In this document: piece by piece, positions 42,510 through 51,892 of the stretch
Position numbering within the stretch: position 1 is the first letter of the stretch
How the letters are laid out: each line of letters opens with the position of its first letter
Assembly: GCF_006476045.1 (NCBI RefSeq)
Contig: NZ_SRZY01000030.1
Location: forward strand, 62,001-126,000
Reading direction: 5' to 3'
Length of the DNA stretch: 64,000 nt
Origin: Sphingobacterium lumbrici
Lineage (GTDB): Bacteria; Bacteroidota; Bacteroidia; Sphingobacteriales; Sphingobacteriaceae
Translations under genes and position numbers: made by a program
The notes under the pieces: generated by a model
Databases searched by the model: none
Told to the model about the DNA's origin: nothing
The model's input: only the letters and a program-made list of their open reading frames with translations

Positions 42510-43673
42510 TTATTTGCTTTTTTCTTCGCCCAACAGCTCGTCCAGCGTTTTTTCCAGATCCATCACATTCCTGGCAATGATCACCCCGTTCGGATCCAGT
42601 AAAAAACTAACAGGAACCCCGGTGACCAGGTATAACTTATCAACCTCCTTGTTTTCGTCGAACACCTGATACCAATGGTTTCCTTCTTCTACAATCGCCT
42701 TTTTCCACTTGGTTTTATTTGTTCTCCAGGATACCGATACCCCCAAAATGGTAAAGTCCTTATCCTTGTATTTATTGTAGCCTGCCCTTAATCCGGGGAA
42801 CGAAGCCCGGCAGGGACCACACCAATCGGCCCAAAAATCAATCAGTACATATTTGCCCCGCAACGACGAGAGGGAAAGCTGCCGCCCCGAGGTATCGGCG
42901 AGCGTAAAATCGGGTGCTACTTTACCTATCCGTAGCATATCTTCATGATAAAGCCTTTCTTTAAAGGCCTTGGCTACTTTCAGGGCCTTTATTTCGGGCG
43001 ATAGCTGCTCGAATGCGGGAACCTGTAGCTCGCATTTAAACTTTACATCCTGCGCATTCCTGTTGATACCGCCCATATTCATCAAGGCCCACAACGCTAC
43101 CGGCGAGCCCGGGTTTTTATTGATATACGGCATCAGAATTTCCTGTATTAACCTGTTTTCCTCTTCGCCCCTCAAATGGTTATTGTTCGATACCTTGTAT
43201 GTTTTATCGAAAATATTGACCGCTTTGGCCAGCGACTGGTAATCCTTATCCCATAAGGCTCCGGTGCCACTTGCCTGCGTATTGTCCAGGTTCTTGGTCG
43301 ACTGAAGTACTATTTCGCCGGGCACCAGGTACAACTCGTACACATTGGCTTTAAAATCAAAATCCTCATCGTCTTCCCGGCCATGGCCTTCCAAGTGCAA
43401 AATCGTAGGTTCACTAATGGAACCACTGATGGTGTATTGACCGTTCTTTACTTCAGCTTCATAGCTTCCAAACTCGCCATAACTTCCTGCTTTTCCACCT
43501 CCAGTCCATCTGCCAAGCACCTGGTAAGCGGTAATTTTCACGAGATTTGGGTTGCCGCTAATCTTGCCGGTAATTTTAAAGGGCTTTGCCTCCGGTGTTT
43601 GGGCATAGCTGATGCCTGTACAAAGTACAAGGCTTAACATAAAACAGCTGATTAATTTCATCACGTACTTCAT
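42510..43673 (-). CDS. DUF4369/TlpA-family thiol-disulfide oxidoreductase
   Basis: The 387-residue exported protein shares signal peptide and N-terminal domain (PFKITGKISGNPNLVKI) with the proteins encoded at 43718 and 45012. A thioredoxin domain has W-C285-G-P-C288 and the cis-Pro region VTGVPVSFLLDPNGVIIARN. Compared with its two neighbours the helical middle is shorter by about 25 residues. It shares the N-terminal signal with its paralogs, marking a tandem expansion. Confidence 0.9.
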   Translation of the reverse strand: MKYVMKLISCFMLSLVLCTGISYAQTPEAKPFKITGKISGNPNLVKITAYQVLGRWTGGGKAGSYGEFGSYEAEVKNGQYTISGSISEPTILHLEGHGREDDEDFDFKANVYELYLVPGEIVLQSTKNLDNTQASGTGALWDKDYQSLAKAVNIFDKTYKVSNNNHLRGEEENRLIQEILMPYINKNPGSPVALWALMNMGGINRNAQDVKFKCELQVPAFEQLSPEIKALKVAKAFKERLYHEDMLRIGKVAPDFTLADTSGRQLSLSSLRGKYVLIDFWADWCGPCRASFPGLRAGYNKYKDKDFTILGVSVSWRTNKTKWKKAIVEEGNHWYQVFDENKEVDKLYLVTGVPVSFLLDPNGVIIARNVMDLEKTLDELLGEEKSK

Positions 43674-43717
43674 TGTCTTTTCAATATGTTAATTTTAAAA
43701 CCATTCTTATTTCCCCA

Positions 43718-44965
43718 TTACTCCCCGAACAACTCTTTCAACTTCGCTTCCAAAGCCTCGCCACGCAGATCGCATGCAATGATTACCCCATTGTGATCCA
43801 GCAAAAAATTACGGGGAATGTAGCTTATCGAATATTCCTTAGTGGCTTTCTCTCTGTCGTCGAATACCTGTGGCCAATTGCATTGCTCTGCTACGATCGC
43901 CTTTTTCCATTTGCTTTTATCCGTATTCCACGGTACCGATACACCCAGTATGGTAAAGCCCTTAGACGCGTATTTGCTGTAGGCCTCACGCAAAAAAGGA
44001 AACTCTGCCCGGCAGGGCGCACACCAATCGGCCCAGAAATCGACCAGTACATATTTACCCCGCATAGAAGCCAAGGACAGGCGCTGCCCTAAGGTATCGG
44101 GCAGTACCATATCAGGGGCAACCTTGCCCGGAAAGGTAGCAGCCAACTTATCTAAGTACACTTTAAGCAGCCTGGCACCACTTAAGGCCTTTACCTCGTC
44201 TGTAAGCAGCTGGTACAAAGGAGACTGGATACTGTAGTTGATGGTCTGGCCTCGCTCCATATTCGTTAATGCCCATATCGCCAGCGGAGATGCCGGGTTT
44301 TTCTTGATATATGCTGTTAAAACAGCACTATCCAGTGTATTGTACACACTATTCGCTAAATCTCTTACTTCTTCATTCAGGATAGAATCCCTCGTGTATT
44401 CCTTTAGTCCATAACCCACTTCGCCCTTGCCCCTTCTATACAGCTCCATCTTGATATAGAGATTTTGTTGATCATTTCCGGTTTTCATGAATAAATCAAA
44501 TGCGCGCTTTACCTCCCTAGCCAGGTACTGGTAATCCTTATTCCATAAGGCTCCGGTACCGCTTGCCTGCGTATTACCCAGGGTATTGGTCGACTGGAGT
44601 ACCACTTCGCCGGGTACCAGGTACAACTCGTACACATTGGCCTTAAAATCAAAATCCATGTCGTCTTCCCTGCCATTGCCTTCCAAGCGCACAATCGTAG
44701 GTTCGCTGATGGAACCACTGATGGTGTATTGACCGTTCTTTACTTCAGCTTCATAATCTCCAAGCTCGCCATAGGCTACTTTTGATCCCCCAACACCCAA
44801 CGCACCAATCTTATGACTGGCAGTAATGTTTACGAGCTTTGGGTTGCCACTAATCTTGCCGGTAATTTTAAAGGGCTTTGCCCCCGGTTTTTGGGCATAG
44901 CTGAGGCCTGTACAGAGTACAAGGCTTAACATAAAACGGCTGATTAATTTTATCACGTACTTCAT
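43718..44965 (-). CDS. DUF4369/TlpA-family thiol-disulfide oxidoreductase (CAPC type)
   Basis: The 415-residue exported protein is a close paralog of the product at 45012: nearly identical thioredoxin domains, with divergence in the early N-terminal domain and helical middle. The redox motif is W-C315-A-P-C318, with alanine instead of the usual glycine, which should shift its redox potential. A signal peptide covers about 1-24. It follows the paralog gene by 46 nt. Confidence 0.9.
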   Translation of the reverse strand: MKYVIKLISRFMLSLVLCTGLSYAQKPGAKPFKITGKISGNPKLVNITASHKIGALGVGGSKVAYGELGDYEAEVKNGQYTISGSISEPTIVRLEGNGREDDMDFDFKANVYELYLVPGEVVLQSTNTLGNTQASGTGALWNKDYQYLAREVKRAFDLFMKTGNDQQNLYIKMELYRRGKGEVGYGLKEYTRDSILNEEVRDLANSVYNTLDSAVLTAYIKKNPASPLAIWALTNMERGQTINYSIQSPLYQLLTDEVKALSGARLLKVYLDKLAATFPGKVAPDMVLPDTLGQRLSLASMRGKYVLVDFWADWCAPCRAEFPFLREAYSKYASKGFTILGVSVPWNTDKSKWKKAIVAEQCNWPQVFDDREKATKEYSISYIPRNFLLDHNGVIIACDLRGEALEAKLKELFGE

Positions 44966-45011
44966 GATATTTCTCTTTTAAAGTGTTACCCTGTATAATC
45001 TATATCAATTA

Positions 45012-46217
45012 TTATTCCCCGAACAACTCTTTCAGCTTCGCTTCCAAAGCCTCGCCACGCAGGTTGAGCGCAATGATTACCCCATTGGGATCCAGCAAAA
45101 AACTACGGGGAACAGTGCTTATCGAATATTCCCTAGCGGTTTTCCCGCTTTCGTCGAATACCTGCGGCCAATTGCATTGCTCTGCTACGATCGCCTTTTT
45201 CCATGCGGTCTTATCTGTACCGGAACGTATCGATACGCCCAGTATGGTAAAACCCTTAGACGCGTATTTGCTATAAGCCTCACGCAAAAAAGGAAACTCT
45301 GCCCGGCAGGGCGCACACCAATCGGCCCAAAAATCGACCAGTACATATTTACCCCGCATAGAAGCCAAGGACAGGCGCTGCCCCGAAGTATCGGGTAGCA
45401 CCATATCAGGGGCTACCTTGCCCTGCAAGGTAGTAGCCACCTTATCTAACTTCGTTTTAAACGACTTGGCAGCCCTTAAGGCCTTTACCTCGTCCGAAAG
45501 CAGCTCGTACAAGGGAGACTGGGTATCGTAGTTGATGATCTTGCCTCGTCCCATATTCGTTAATGCCCATATAGCCAGCGGAGATTCCGGATTTTTCCGG
45601 ATATACGCAGTTAAAACATCACTATCCAGTGTTTTGTACACATTACTAAATGATTTTTTTGCTTTTTGGTACAGGATAGAATCCCTCGTGTACTCCTTCG
45701 GGCCATACCCCACTTCGCCCCTGCCCCTTTTATACAGCTCCATCTTAATAGAGAGGTTTTGTACATCATCCCCGGTTTTCATGAATAAATCAAGTGCGCG
45801 CTTTACCTCCCTGGTCAGGTACTTGTAGTCCTTATTCCATAAGGCTCCGGTGCCGCTTGCCTGCGTATTGCCCAGAGTATTGGTCGACTGGAGTACCACT
45901 TCGCCGGGTACCAGGTACAACTCGTACACATTGGCCTTCAAATCAAAATCCTCATCGTCTTCCCTGCCTTTGCCAACCAAGCCCACAATCGCAGGTTCGC
46001 TGATGGAACCAGTGATGGTGTATTGACCGTTCTTTACTTCAACTTCCCCCGACATCGCAATGGAAGGAGAGATCGCAATTTTTACGAGATTTGGGTTACC
46101 GCTAATCTTGCCGGTAATTTTAAAGGGCTTTGCCTCTGGTTTTTGGGCATAACTGATGCCTGTACAGAGTACAAGGCTTAACATAAAACGGTTGATTAAT
46201 TTTATCGCGTACGTCAT
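45012..46217 (-). CDS. DUF4369/TlpA-family thiol-disulfide oxidoreductase (CAPC type)
   Basis: The 401-residue exported protein has a signal peptide at 1-24, a DUF4369-like domain to about 120 and a thioredoxin domain with W-C301-A-P-C304. It is almost identical to the neighbouring 43718-44965 product in the C-terminal 110 residues. It follows the S41 protease gene by 39 nt in the same transcript. Both proteins share the end LRGEALEAKLKELFGE. Confidence 0.9.
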   Translation of the reverse strand: MTYAIKLINRFMLSLVLCTGISYAQKPEAKPFKITGKISGNPNLVKIAISPSIAMSGEVEVKNGQYTITGSISEPAIVGLVGKGREDDEDFDLKANVYELYLVPGEVVLQSTNTLGNTQASGTGALWNKDYKYLTREVKRALDLFMKTGDDVQNLSIKMELYKRGRGEVGYGPKEYTRDSILYQKAKKSFSNVYKTLDSDVLTAYIRKNPESPLAIWALTNMGRGKIINYDTQSPLYELLSDEVKALRAAKSFKTKLDKVATTLQGKVAPDMVLPDTSGQRLSLASMRGKYVLVDFWADWCAPCRAEFPFLREAYSKYASKGFTILGVSIRSGTDKTAWKKAIVAEQCNWPQVFDESGKTAREYSISTVPRSFLLDPNGVIIALNLRGEALEAKLKELFGE

Positions 46218-46256
46218 TCTATGATTTTTTTAAGGTTATACTTGTCCATCACTATT

Positions 46257-48323
46257 TTATCTGGTTTTTAGCAGTTCCAAAGCAGCGTCTGTTGCTGTAT
46301 TGATATAAATATCGGTACTGATCCCGTTCAAAAACCCTTCTCTGTCCTTGGTACGATCCCCTACCGGGACACGTACCGACAGCTTCGTCTTTAACTGTGC
46401 CAGCGCTGCCGATTCCTGTATCCGCTTGGTTATTTCCTCCCGTGAGGCAACATACTCCTCCCAGTTCAGCGAAACAGGTTGCTGCCGGGCCTTCCTTAAC
46501 CAAGCTTCGTTCTCGGCAATACGCTGGTAAATGGTATCGTTGTTTACCTCGGCCTGCATTTTCTTTTTAACCGATTCCAGATCGAAGCCAAAATTCCAGA
46601 AAGGATATTCTACCGCCGCAATGCTATCCCAGCCTATAGGATATTTCCTGTCGGCTTCCCGCATACCGCTGTAATTTTTGTAATCGGGCAGCAGCACATC
46701 GGGTATCACTCCTTTTTGCTGTACCGAATTACCCGTAACACCATAAAATGTCACGGTGGTCAACACCAGTTTCCCAAATGAAGAGCCACCGTTGTTATAC
46801 ACCGGAGCATAGGGATTCTTCCTGTCTAAAATGGGTACAGTCGCCTGTCCTACCCCTTTTCCACCGGTAGGAGCGCCTATCACTAAGGCACGGCCGTATT
46901 CCTGCATCACCTGTGTAAACATATCACCACATGATCTTGTAGCCGGGTTAACCAACAGCACCAAGGAACCCGTAAAATTCATATTCTTTTTATAGCTCGT
47001 CAGGATTTTTAGTTCTCCATCTTTCTTTCTGTTCTGAAAAAGGGGACTGCGCGACAGAAATTCGCCCATCGCAGCAATGCAGGCGCCCTCAGCCCCTCCC
47101 GGATTGTTACGCAGATCGATCACAAGAGCCGATACATTTTCGTTCTGCAATTTGGTCAAGGCTTTAACTATGTCGCGCGCCGTCTCATTGACAGGATCTG
47201 AATAGAAAGAGGGCAATAGGATATAACCTGTTTTCTGGCCGTTCTTTTCGATTACCGCGGTGTTGATCACGGAGCTGTTGAATGCAGAACTGCTGATCGT
47301 AGTTCCTCCCTGGGTTAACTGGACCCTTTCCAAGGTTACCGAATACCTCGAACCGTCAGGCCGCTCGCAGCCTAAGGTCACTTTCGTACCCTGGGTACCA
47401 CCTATGAGGTCCGACACAAAATAATGTTCATAGCCCGAAATATCCTCCGCTTTGGATTTACCTTCTCTGACCGTAACAATGACATCGCCCACGTTCATCT
47501 TGCCCGATTGTGCTGCCGCCGCCCCGGCTACCATTGAAGTCACCTGCATCCTGCCCTCCACATCGGTCAGCACCACCCCGATACCGCCTCTAATTCCCGC
47601 AATACCGTCTTTTTTCTTCTTGGCACTCTGCTCACCGAGGTAGTACGAGTGGGCATCCAAAGTTTTGCAGAACTGGGTCATATAGTCGCCGAAAGAATCT
47701 TCACGGTCTCTCTTGGACCAAAAGCAGACCCGATAGCCCCTGAACCTTCTCCATACGGCGGCACGAGCCCGCTGTTCCAGTTCGGCCAGTGAAACATTTC
47801 CCTGAGCCATCATGATCTGATACATTTCGCTCTGTACCCGCATCGTGAACACCTGGCGCCATCTTTCCTTTTGTGCATCCAAACCATCCGGATAGCCATT
47901 CGGCGACTGATACTGTTCCCGTTTGGTAAGGTCTAACGGGCTGCTTAAGATCTCGTCCCAGATGGGCTGCATTTTTTTCAGGCGCTTCCTGAACAGTTGG
48001 TCAACTTCGAAAAAGAAACGAAGCGGTGCACCGTTAAATTCATCGTCGAGCCTGGTTTCATATTTCTTCCTTAAGTCCTCAACATCCCCCTGCAAAAAAA
48101 TACCATGGTAACTGTCTAATGTACTCAGGTAATCGTTAAACAAGGTCTTCGAAAAGGTATCATCAACGTTGTTGCAGGTGTAGTGTATTTTTTTGGCGAT
48201 CTTTGCCGATATATGCGCGATCGAATCAAAACGGCTTTGTTCTTTCCGGCTCTGGGCATGCACGCTTACCATGCCCACGATCACCATGAATAACGGAATT
48301 AAATAGTTTAGTTTACGTTTCAT
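46257..48323 (-). CDS. S41-family carboxy-terminal processing protease
   Basis: The 688-residue exported protease has a signal peptide at 1-23, a helical N-terminal Prc-like region, a PDZ domain (about 240-330, MQVTSMVAGAAAAQSGKMNVGDVIVTV) and the S41 catalytic core. Catalytic S464 in NPATRSCGDMF and K489 in TGGKGVGQ are 25 residues apart, as in E. coli Prc. The residues around the Ser are atypical (TRSCGD instead of SASASE). It degrades or trims envelope proteins. It lies between two TlpA genes in one transcript, suggesting joint handling of exported disulfide-containing proteins. Confidence 0.92.
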   Translation of the reverse strand: MKRKLNYLIPLFMVIVGMVSVHAQSRKEQSRFDSIAHISAKIAKKIHYTCNNVDDTFSKTLFNDYLSTLDSYHGIFLQGDVEDLRKKYETRLDDEFNGAPLRFFFEVDQLFRKRLKKMQPIWDEILSSPLDLTKREQYQSPNGYPDGLDAQKERWRQVFTMRVQSEMYQIMMAQGNVSLAELEQRARAAVWRRFRGYRVCFWSKRDREDSFGDYMTQFCKTLDAHSYYLGEQSAKKKKDGIAGIRGGIGVVLTDVEGRMQVTSMVAGAAAAQSGKMNVGDVIVTVREGKSKAEDISGYEHYFVSDLIGGTQGTKVTLGCERPDGSRYSVTLERVQLTQGGTTISSSAFNSSVINTAVIEKNGQKTGYILLPSFYSDPVNETARDIVKALTKLQNENVSALVIDLRNNPGGAEGACIAAMGEFLSRSPLFQNRKKDGELKILTSYKKNMNFTGSLVLLVNPATRSCGDMFTQVMQEYGRALVIGAPTGGKGVGQATVPILDRKNPYAPVYNNGGSSFGKLVLTTVTFYGVTGNSVQQKGVIPDVLLPDYKNYSGMREADRKYPIGWDSIAAVEYPFWNFGFDLESVKKKMQAEVNNDTIYQRIAENEAWLRKARQQPVSLNWEEYVASREEITKRIQESAALAQLKTKLSVRVPVGDRTKDREGFLNGISTDIYINTATDAALELLKTR

Positions 48324-48328
48324 CTATT

Positions 48329-49528
48329 TTACTTTTTTTCTATCAGTTTCTCCAGCATCTTTTCCAACCTAAACACCTCTACATTTCTGGAGATAATAGT
48401 GCCATCCTTATCTATCAGATAACAACGGGGAATGCTACTTACCTGATAAAGTTTACCTATTTCATGTTTCTCATCCAACACCTGATACCAGGGCATTTTT
48501 TCTTCTTCTAAAGCTGTCTTCCATTGTTGCCCATTCTTATCAATAGAAACGCTGAGGATTTCGAACCCCTTATCCTTATACTTTTCGTAGATCTCTTTTA
48601 ACATCGGAATTGTGCCTCTGCATGGGCTACACCAACTGGCCCAAAAATCAACCAGCACATATTTCCCTTGTAACGACGATAGCGAAACCAGTTTTCCCTG
48701 CTCATTGGGCAAGGTTATATCCGGCGCTACAATACCCTCTCCAGTTTTAGCGGTACGCTCCAGCATTTTAGCAAATTGCTGTAAAGGATAAGAATTCTTG
48801 ATTTCGGGTGAAAGTAGATCAAACGCAGATTGAGTAAGGTTATATTCCATCGAACTCGCCACCACACCTAAAGCCGTATGCGTAACCGGTGAGTTGGGAT
48901 TCTTCCGGATATAGGGAATCATTACATGGTGAATTAACCTTTGCTTGAGTGCCGGAACTTCATCGTTGATAAAACTCAACGTTGTCGAATCGCGCACATA
49001 GTTCGCATGGCTATAAGGCGGTTGCTCCCCGGCCGCGACGGCCTTCTCGTAGTTAGCGACCCGTTGGCTGGGCATCCGGAATTTATACATCAAATTACCA
49101 ATCGAATCGCCATTTAACTTTATCTGTCGAGTCAATGCCCAATAATCCTTATTCCAGATCGTTCCCTCTCCGCTCAGTTCCATATTATTGAAAGTGTTAG
49201 CCGAGCTGATATTGATTATGCCGTCGGTGAGGTAAAGCTCGGCCTTGTCGCTTGGCATTACACCCTGTTTGGCCGATGGCTTGTATTTAACCGATATCGT
49301 GAACACCTGTGGCGCATAGATGGAGCCCATAAAGCTGTATGTGCCCTCGCTAATCCGGGCGGTATCGGTCATCTTTTTCCCCAGATTGGAATAACTAAGC
49401 AGCACCAGCTCTGCATCGGGCATACCGGTAAGTGTACCGTTAATCTGGAAGAGGTTGGGCGTTTGAGCCCTGACCATGCTTATGGTAACGATGAATACCG
49501 CAATTAAATATTTTAGTTTCAGTTGCAT
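48329..49528 (-). CDS. DUF4369/TlpA-family thiol-disulfide oxidoreductase (CSPC type)
   Basis: The 399-residue exported protein has a signal peptide (about 1-21) and a DUF4369 domain (INGTLTGMPDAELVLLSY). It has a thioredoxin domain with W-C300-S-P-C303 and the end ISSIPRCYLIDKDGTIISRN. It contains an extra cysteine beside the cis-Pro loop (PRCYL). It precedes the S41 gene by 5 nt. It is more distant from the 42510-46217 group. Confidence 0.9.
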   Translation of the reverse strand: MQLKLKYLIAVFIVTISMVRAQTPNLFQINGTLTGMPDAELVLLSYSNLGKKMTDTARISEGTYSFMGSIYAPQVFTISVKYKPSAKQGVMPSDKAELYLTDGIINISSANTFNNMELSGEGTIWNKDYWALTRQIKLNGDSIGNLMYKFRMPSQRVANYEKAVAAGEQPPYSHANYVRDSTTLSFINDEVPALKQRLIHHVMIPYIRKNPNSPVTHTALGVVASSMEYNLTQSAFDLLSPEIKNSYPLQQFAKMLERTAKTGEGIVAPDITLPNEQGKLVSLSSLQGKYVLVDFWASWCSPCRGTIPMLKEIYEKYKDKGFEILSVSIDKNGQQWKTALEEEKMPWYQVLDEKHEIGKLYQVSSIPRCYLIDKDGTIISRNVEVFRLEKMLEKLIEKK

Positions 49529-49565
49529 TTGTTTTTATTAGTTAGTTCAAGGGACTAAGGACAGC

Positions 49566-50471
49566 CTACTGCTCCAGCACACCATCTACTGTATAGCCTT
49601 CTCGGCGTAGGGCCGGGATAATCCCCTCATCACCAAATAAATGGGCTACACCTACGGCAAGGAATATTTGTTGTGTCTTCATTTTTTCCTGCATCCGGGG
49701 TATCCAAAGCTTGTTTCTGGTATCGAGCATCACCTTATCTTCCTTTCCCCTCCCCATAGTAGCCCTTATGATGCTGTCGAGCGAGATCATTTCTTGGTTA
49801 GCGTAAAATTTCATGATGTCGAAAAAATCGCGGTTCGCCTCCGGGTTCTTTACCCTGCGAATCGTCTCCAACAAACTTTCGGCCTGCTTCTTATACGGAA
49901 TGCTATCGCTAAATGAGGCCTGCTCTTTGACACTGGAAATACCGCTGATAGGAAGGTTGTACGTATCTGCCAGTTCGTGCAGCTCTCCCTCCATGGAGGT
50001 CTTCTCTGCGCAAGTGAGAAAATTATTCGACACATCCCCTTGCAAAAGGAAAGGCCTTAATATCATCACCCTCTCCAACGGATATTTGCTAATCTCGGTG
50101 GTAAAATAATCGGTAATGATTTTCAACTGTTTCTTGTTTACCAGCTGCTTTAAATTGGTTCCATTGGCCATAGTGCTATTGCTCAGTCCCGCAACAATCA
50201 TTGCGGCCGTATTGGTGATGTCTATTTCAAACATCACTTCGTTGCAGTCCTGCATGGCCTGTTTCAACGCCGGCGTAAGCACTTTTTCGGCATCCGCTTT
50301 GCAAATGGAATGGATGGTCCCGAAAATGTATGATGGTTTGCTCAGGCCATTGCCCGATACACGCCACAACAGGGTATTCGCCTCGGGAGCAACGCTGGCT
50401 TGCGCCGATACCGACAGCCCGCTGACGATAAAACCCAGTGAAAAAAAAACTGAACGGATAATCTTCTTCAT
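49566..50471 (-). CDS. TraB/GumN family exported protein
   Basis: The 301-residue protein has a signal peptide (about 1-25). The family signatures are the early LLWRVSGNGLSKPSYIFGTIHSICK and the late FLAVGVAHLFGDEGIIPALRREGYTV, whose GxxH histidines mark the TIKI/ChaN-like fold. Some relatives are metal-dependent proteases, but activity is not proven here. It lies between two TlpA-type genes in the same transcript, with a hairpin upstream at 50485-50512. Confidence 0.9.
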   Translation of the reverse strand: MKKIIRSVFFSLGFIVSGLSVSAQASVAPEANTLLWRVSGNGLSKPSYIFGTIHSICKADAEKVLTPALKQAMQDCNEVMFEIDITNTAAMIVAGLSNSTMANGTNLKQLVNKKQLKIITDYFTTEISKYPLERVMILRPFLLQGDVSNNFLTCAEKTSMEGELHELADTYNLPISGISSVKEQASFSDSIPYKKQAESLLETIRRVKNPEANRDFFDIMKFYANQEMISLDSIIRATMGRGKEDKVMLDTRNKLWIPRMQEKMKTQQIFLAVGVAHLFGDEGIIPALRREGYTVDGVLEQ

Positions 50472-50484
50472 AAATGATGGATTA

Positions 50485-50512
50485 TACCGCCTGCCATAAA
50501 AAGCAGGCGGTA
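50485..50512 (-). terminator. Intercistronic hairpin, copy 1
   Basis: A perfect 10-bp stem TACCGCCTGC / GCAGGCGGTA encloses an eight-nt loop. It is identical to the hairpin at 59031-59058, which follows the duplicated gene copy. There is a weak A/T-rich context and no long U-tract after it, so it may only attenuate read-through or protect the upstream mRNA. Confidence 0.65.
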
Positions 50513-50528
50513 AAATATATACTATTTT

Positions 50529-51821
50529 CTATTTTAATACGCTGTCGATAGCCTTTTTCAAATGCTCGCCGATCTTGTCGGAACCGCCCATTTCAAAAAA
50601 ACTAACTTTTGAATCCTTATCGATCACAACACTCGTAGGGAAACCCGTTATTTTATATTTATTGGCCAGTTTCAAGGTATTGGCAACAATGCGGTAGTCG
50701 AATTTATGCGTCTTTAAAAATTCGTTGATGGTTTTCTCATCGTCATTGCAAAGGGAGATAAATTCAACGTCCTTGCCTTTGTATTGCTCTACCAACTTGT
50801 TCAACAATGGCATCTCGGCCACACAAGGCTTGCATCTGGTGAACCAGAAATTGAGTACCACCACTTTTTTACCCTTATATTGCGACAGGCTTACATCAGC
50901 ACCATTGATATCTTTCGCAGTGAAATCATCGGCTTTTTTCCCAATCGCAAAAACGCCTTCCACACCCTCAGGGGTGATTACCTTTTGTTGGAAGGAGGCT
51001 GTAGACTGCATGCTGCCACCATTATTGTCTCCATCGCTGCTAGCAGCAGCCTCTTCAATAAGGGCTGTTGCCGTCACCGTTTGCCCTCTTCCTTTTTTCT
51101 CCGCCAAGGTTGCCGGAACGAAAACGGAGACCTTGATCAGGCCTGTCTCGTCTTTATAATGCACTATCGAAAAATTCGCATCGTTCAAATATTTATTTAC
51201 GGTCGGGTTTGGCGTTTTCCCATCCGGCAAGAAATAAGGAATAAATTTCCCCTTTTCGTCATAAAGGGCTGTTCTGGAAGGATTGAACATGACAATACCC
51301 GGCCCTAATTTGGCTGGTTTTTTGGTCAGGCCTTTTAGCGCATCTTCCAGCGTTCTGTTTGGATCAAATTGCAGGGGCATGTACTTGTCGGGACTACTCA
51401 AATCGGGTGCATTCGGATCTACTCCGCCCGGAAAATCCTCCCAGCCCATTGCTTCCTTAATCAATTTCAGCGCCTGCCGTTCATCGGGCGTACACTTGCG
51501 TACCAATATTGCCAAAACGGTATTTCTATCGCTTGGGTTTACATAGGAAACCTTGATATAATCGATACCAGCCGTATATCGCGCCAAATCTGACAAGGTA
51601 ATTTGGCTACCGTCTTCGAAATAAATCTCTTCACTGTTTTCTATATCGAAACTCTTGTCTTGTTCGGGCGTAGTTTTAAACGGATCTAAGGGAACCAACC
51701 CTTTTAACTGTTCGATTTTATCGGCCGGCTTAGCCTCTTGTGCTTTCAGGCTTACTCCAAAGGCAAGGAATAAGACCAACAGGGAAAGGGGTATCAGATT
51801 TTTTGTTTTCATTGTTTTCAT
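50529..51821 (-). CDS. TlpA-like thioredoxin-fold protein (CKPC type)
   Basis: The 430-residue exported protein has a signal peptide ending near VSLKAQ. The first 290 residues are an unrecognised domain, including RKCTPDERQALKLIKE and a TonB-C-like stretch (GKTPNPTVNKYLNDANFSIVHYKDETGLIKVSVFVP). The thioredoxin domain has FWFTRC330KPC333 and TGFPTSVVIDKDSK. It is the first gene after susCD in this copy of the duplicated block; its homolog at 59075-60053 is broken. Redox activity on envelope proteins is likely, and the N-terminal domain could link it to the SusCD complex. Confidence 0.9.
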   Translation of the reverse strand: MKTMKTKNLIPLSLLVLFLAFGVSLKAQEAKPADKIEQLKGLVPLDPFKTTPEQDKSFDIENSEEIYFEDGSQITLSDLARYTAGIDYIKVSYVNPSDRNTVLAILVRKCTPDERQALKLIKEAMGWEDFPGGVDPNAPDLSSPDKYMPLQFDPNRTLEDALKGLTKKPAKLGPGIVMFNPSRTALYDEKGKFIPYFLPDGKTPNPTVNKYLNDANFSIVHYKDETGLIKVSVFVPATLAEKKGRGQTVTATALIEEAAASSDGDNNGGSMQSTASFQQKVITPEGVEGVFAIGKKADDFTAKDINGADVSLSQYKGKKVVVLNFWFTRCKPCVAEMPLLNKLVEQYKGKDVEFISLCNDDEKTINEFLKTHKFDYRIVANTLKLANKYKITGFPTSVVIDKDSKVSFFEMGGSDKIGEHLKKAIDSVLK

Positions 51822-51892
51822 TGTCTTCGTATTTTTAATTAATGTTTAATTATTTAACTGCTTTTGATTGATTAACAGGTTAACCTGCTGAT

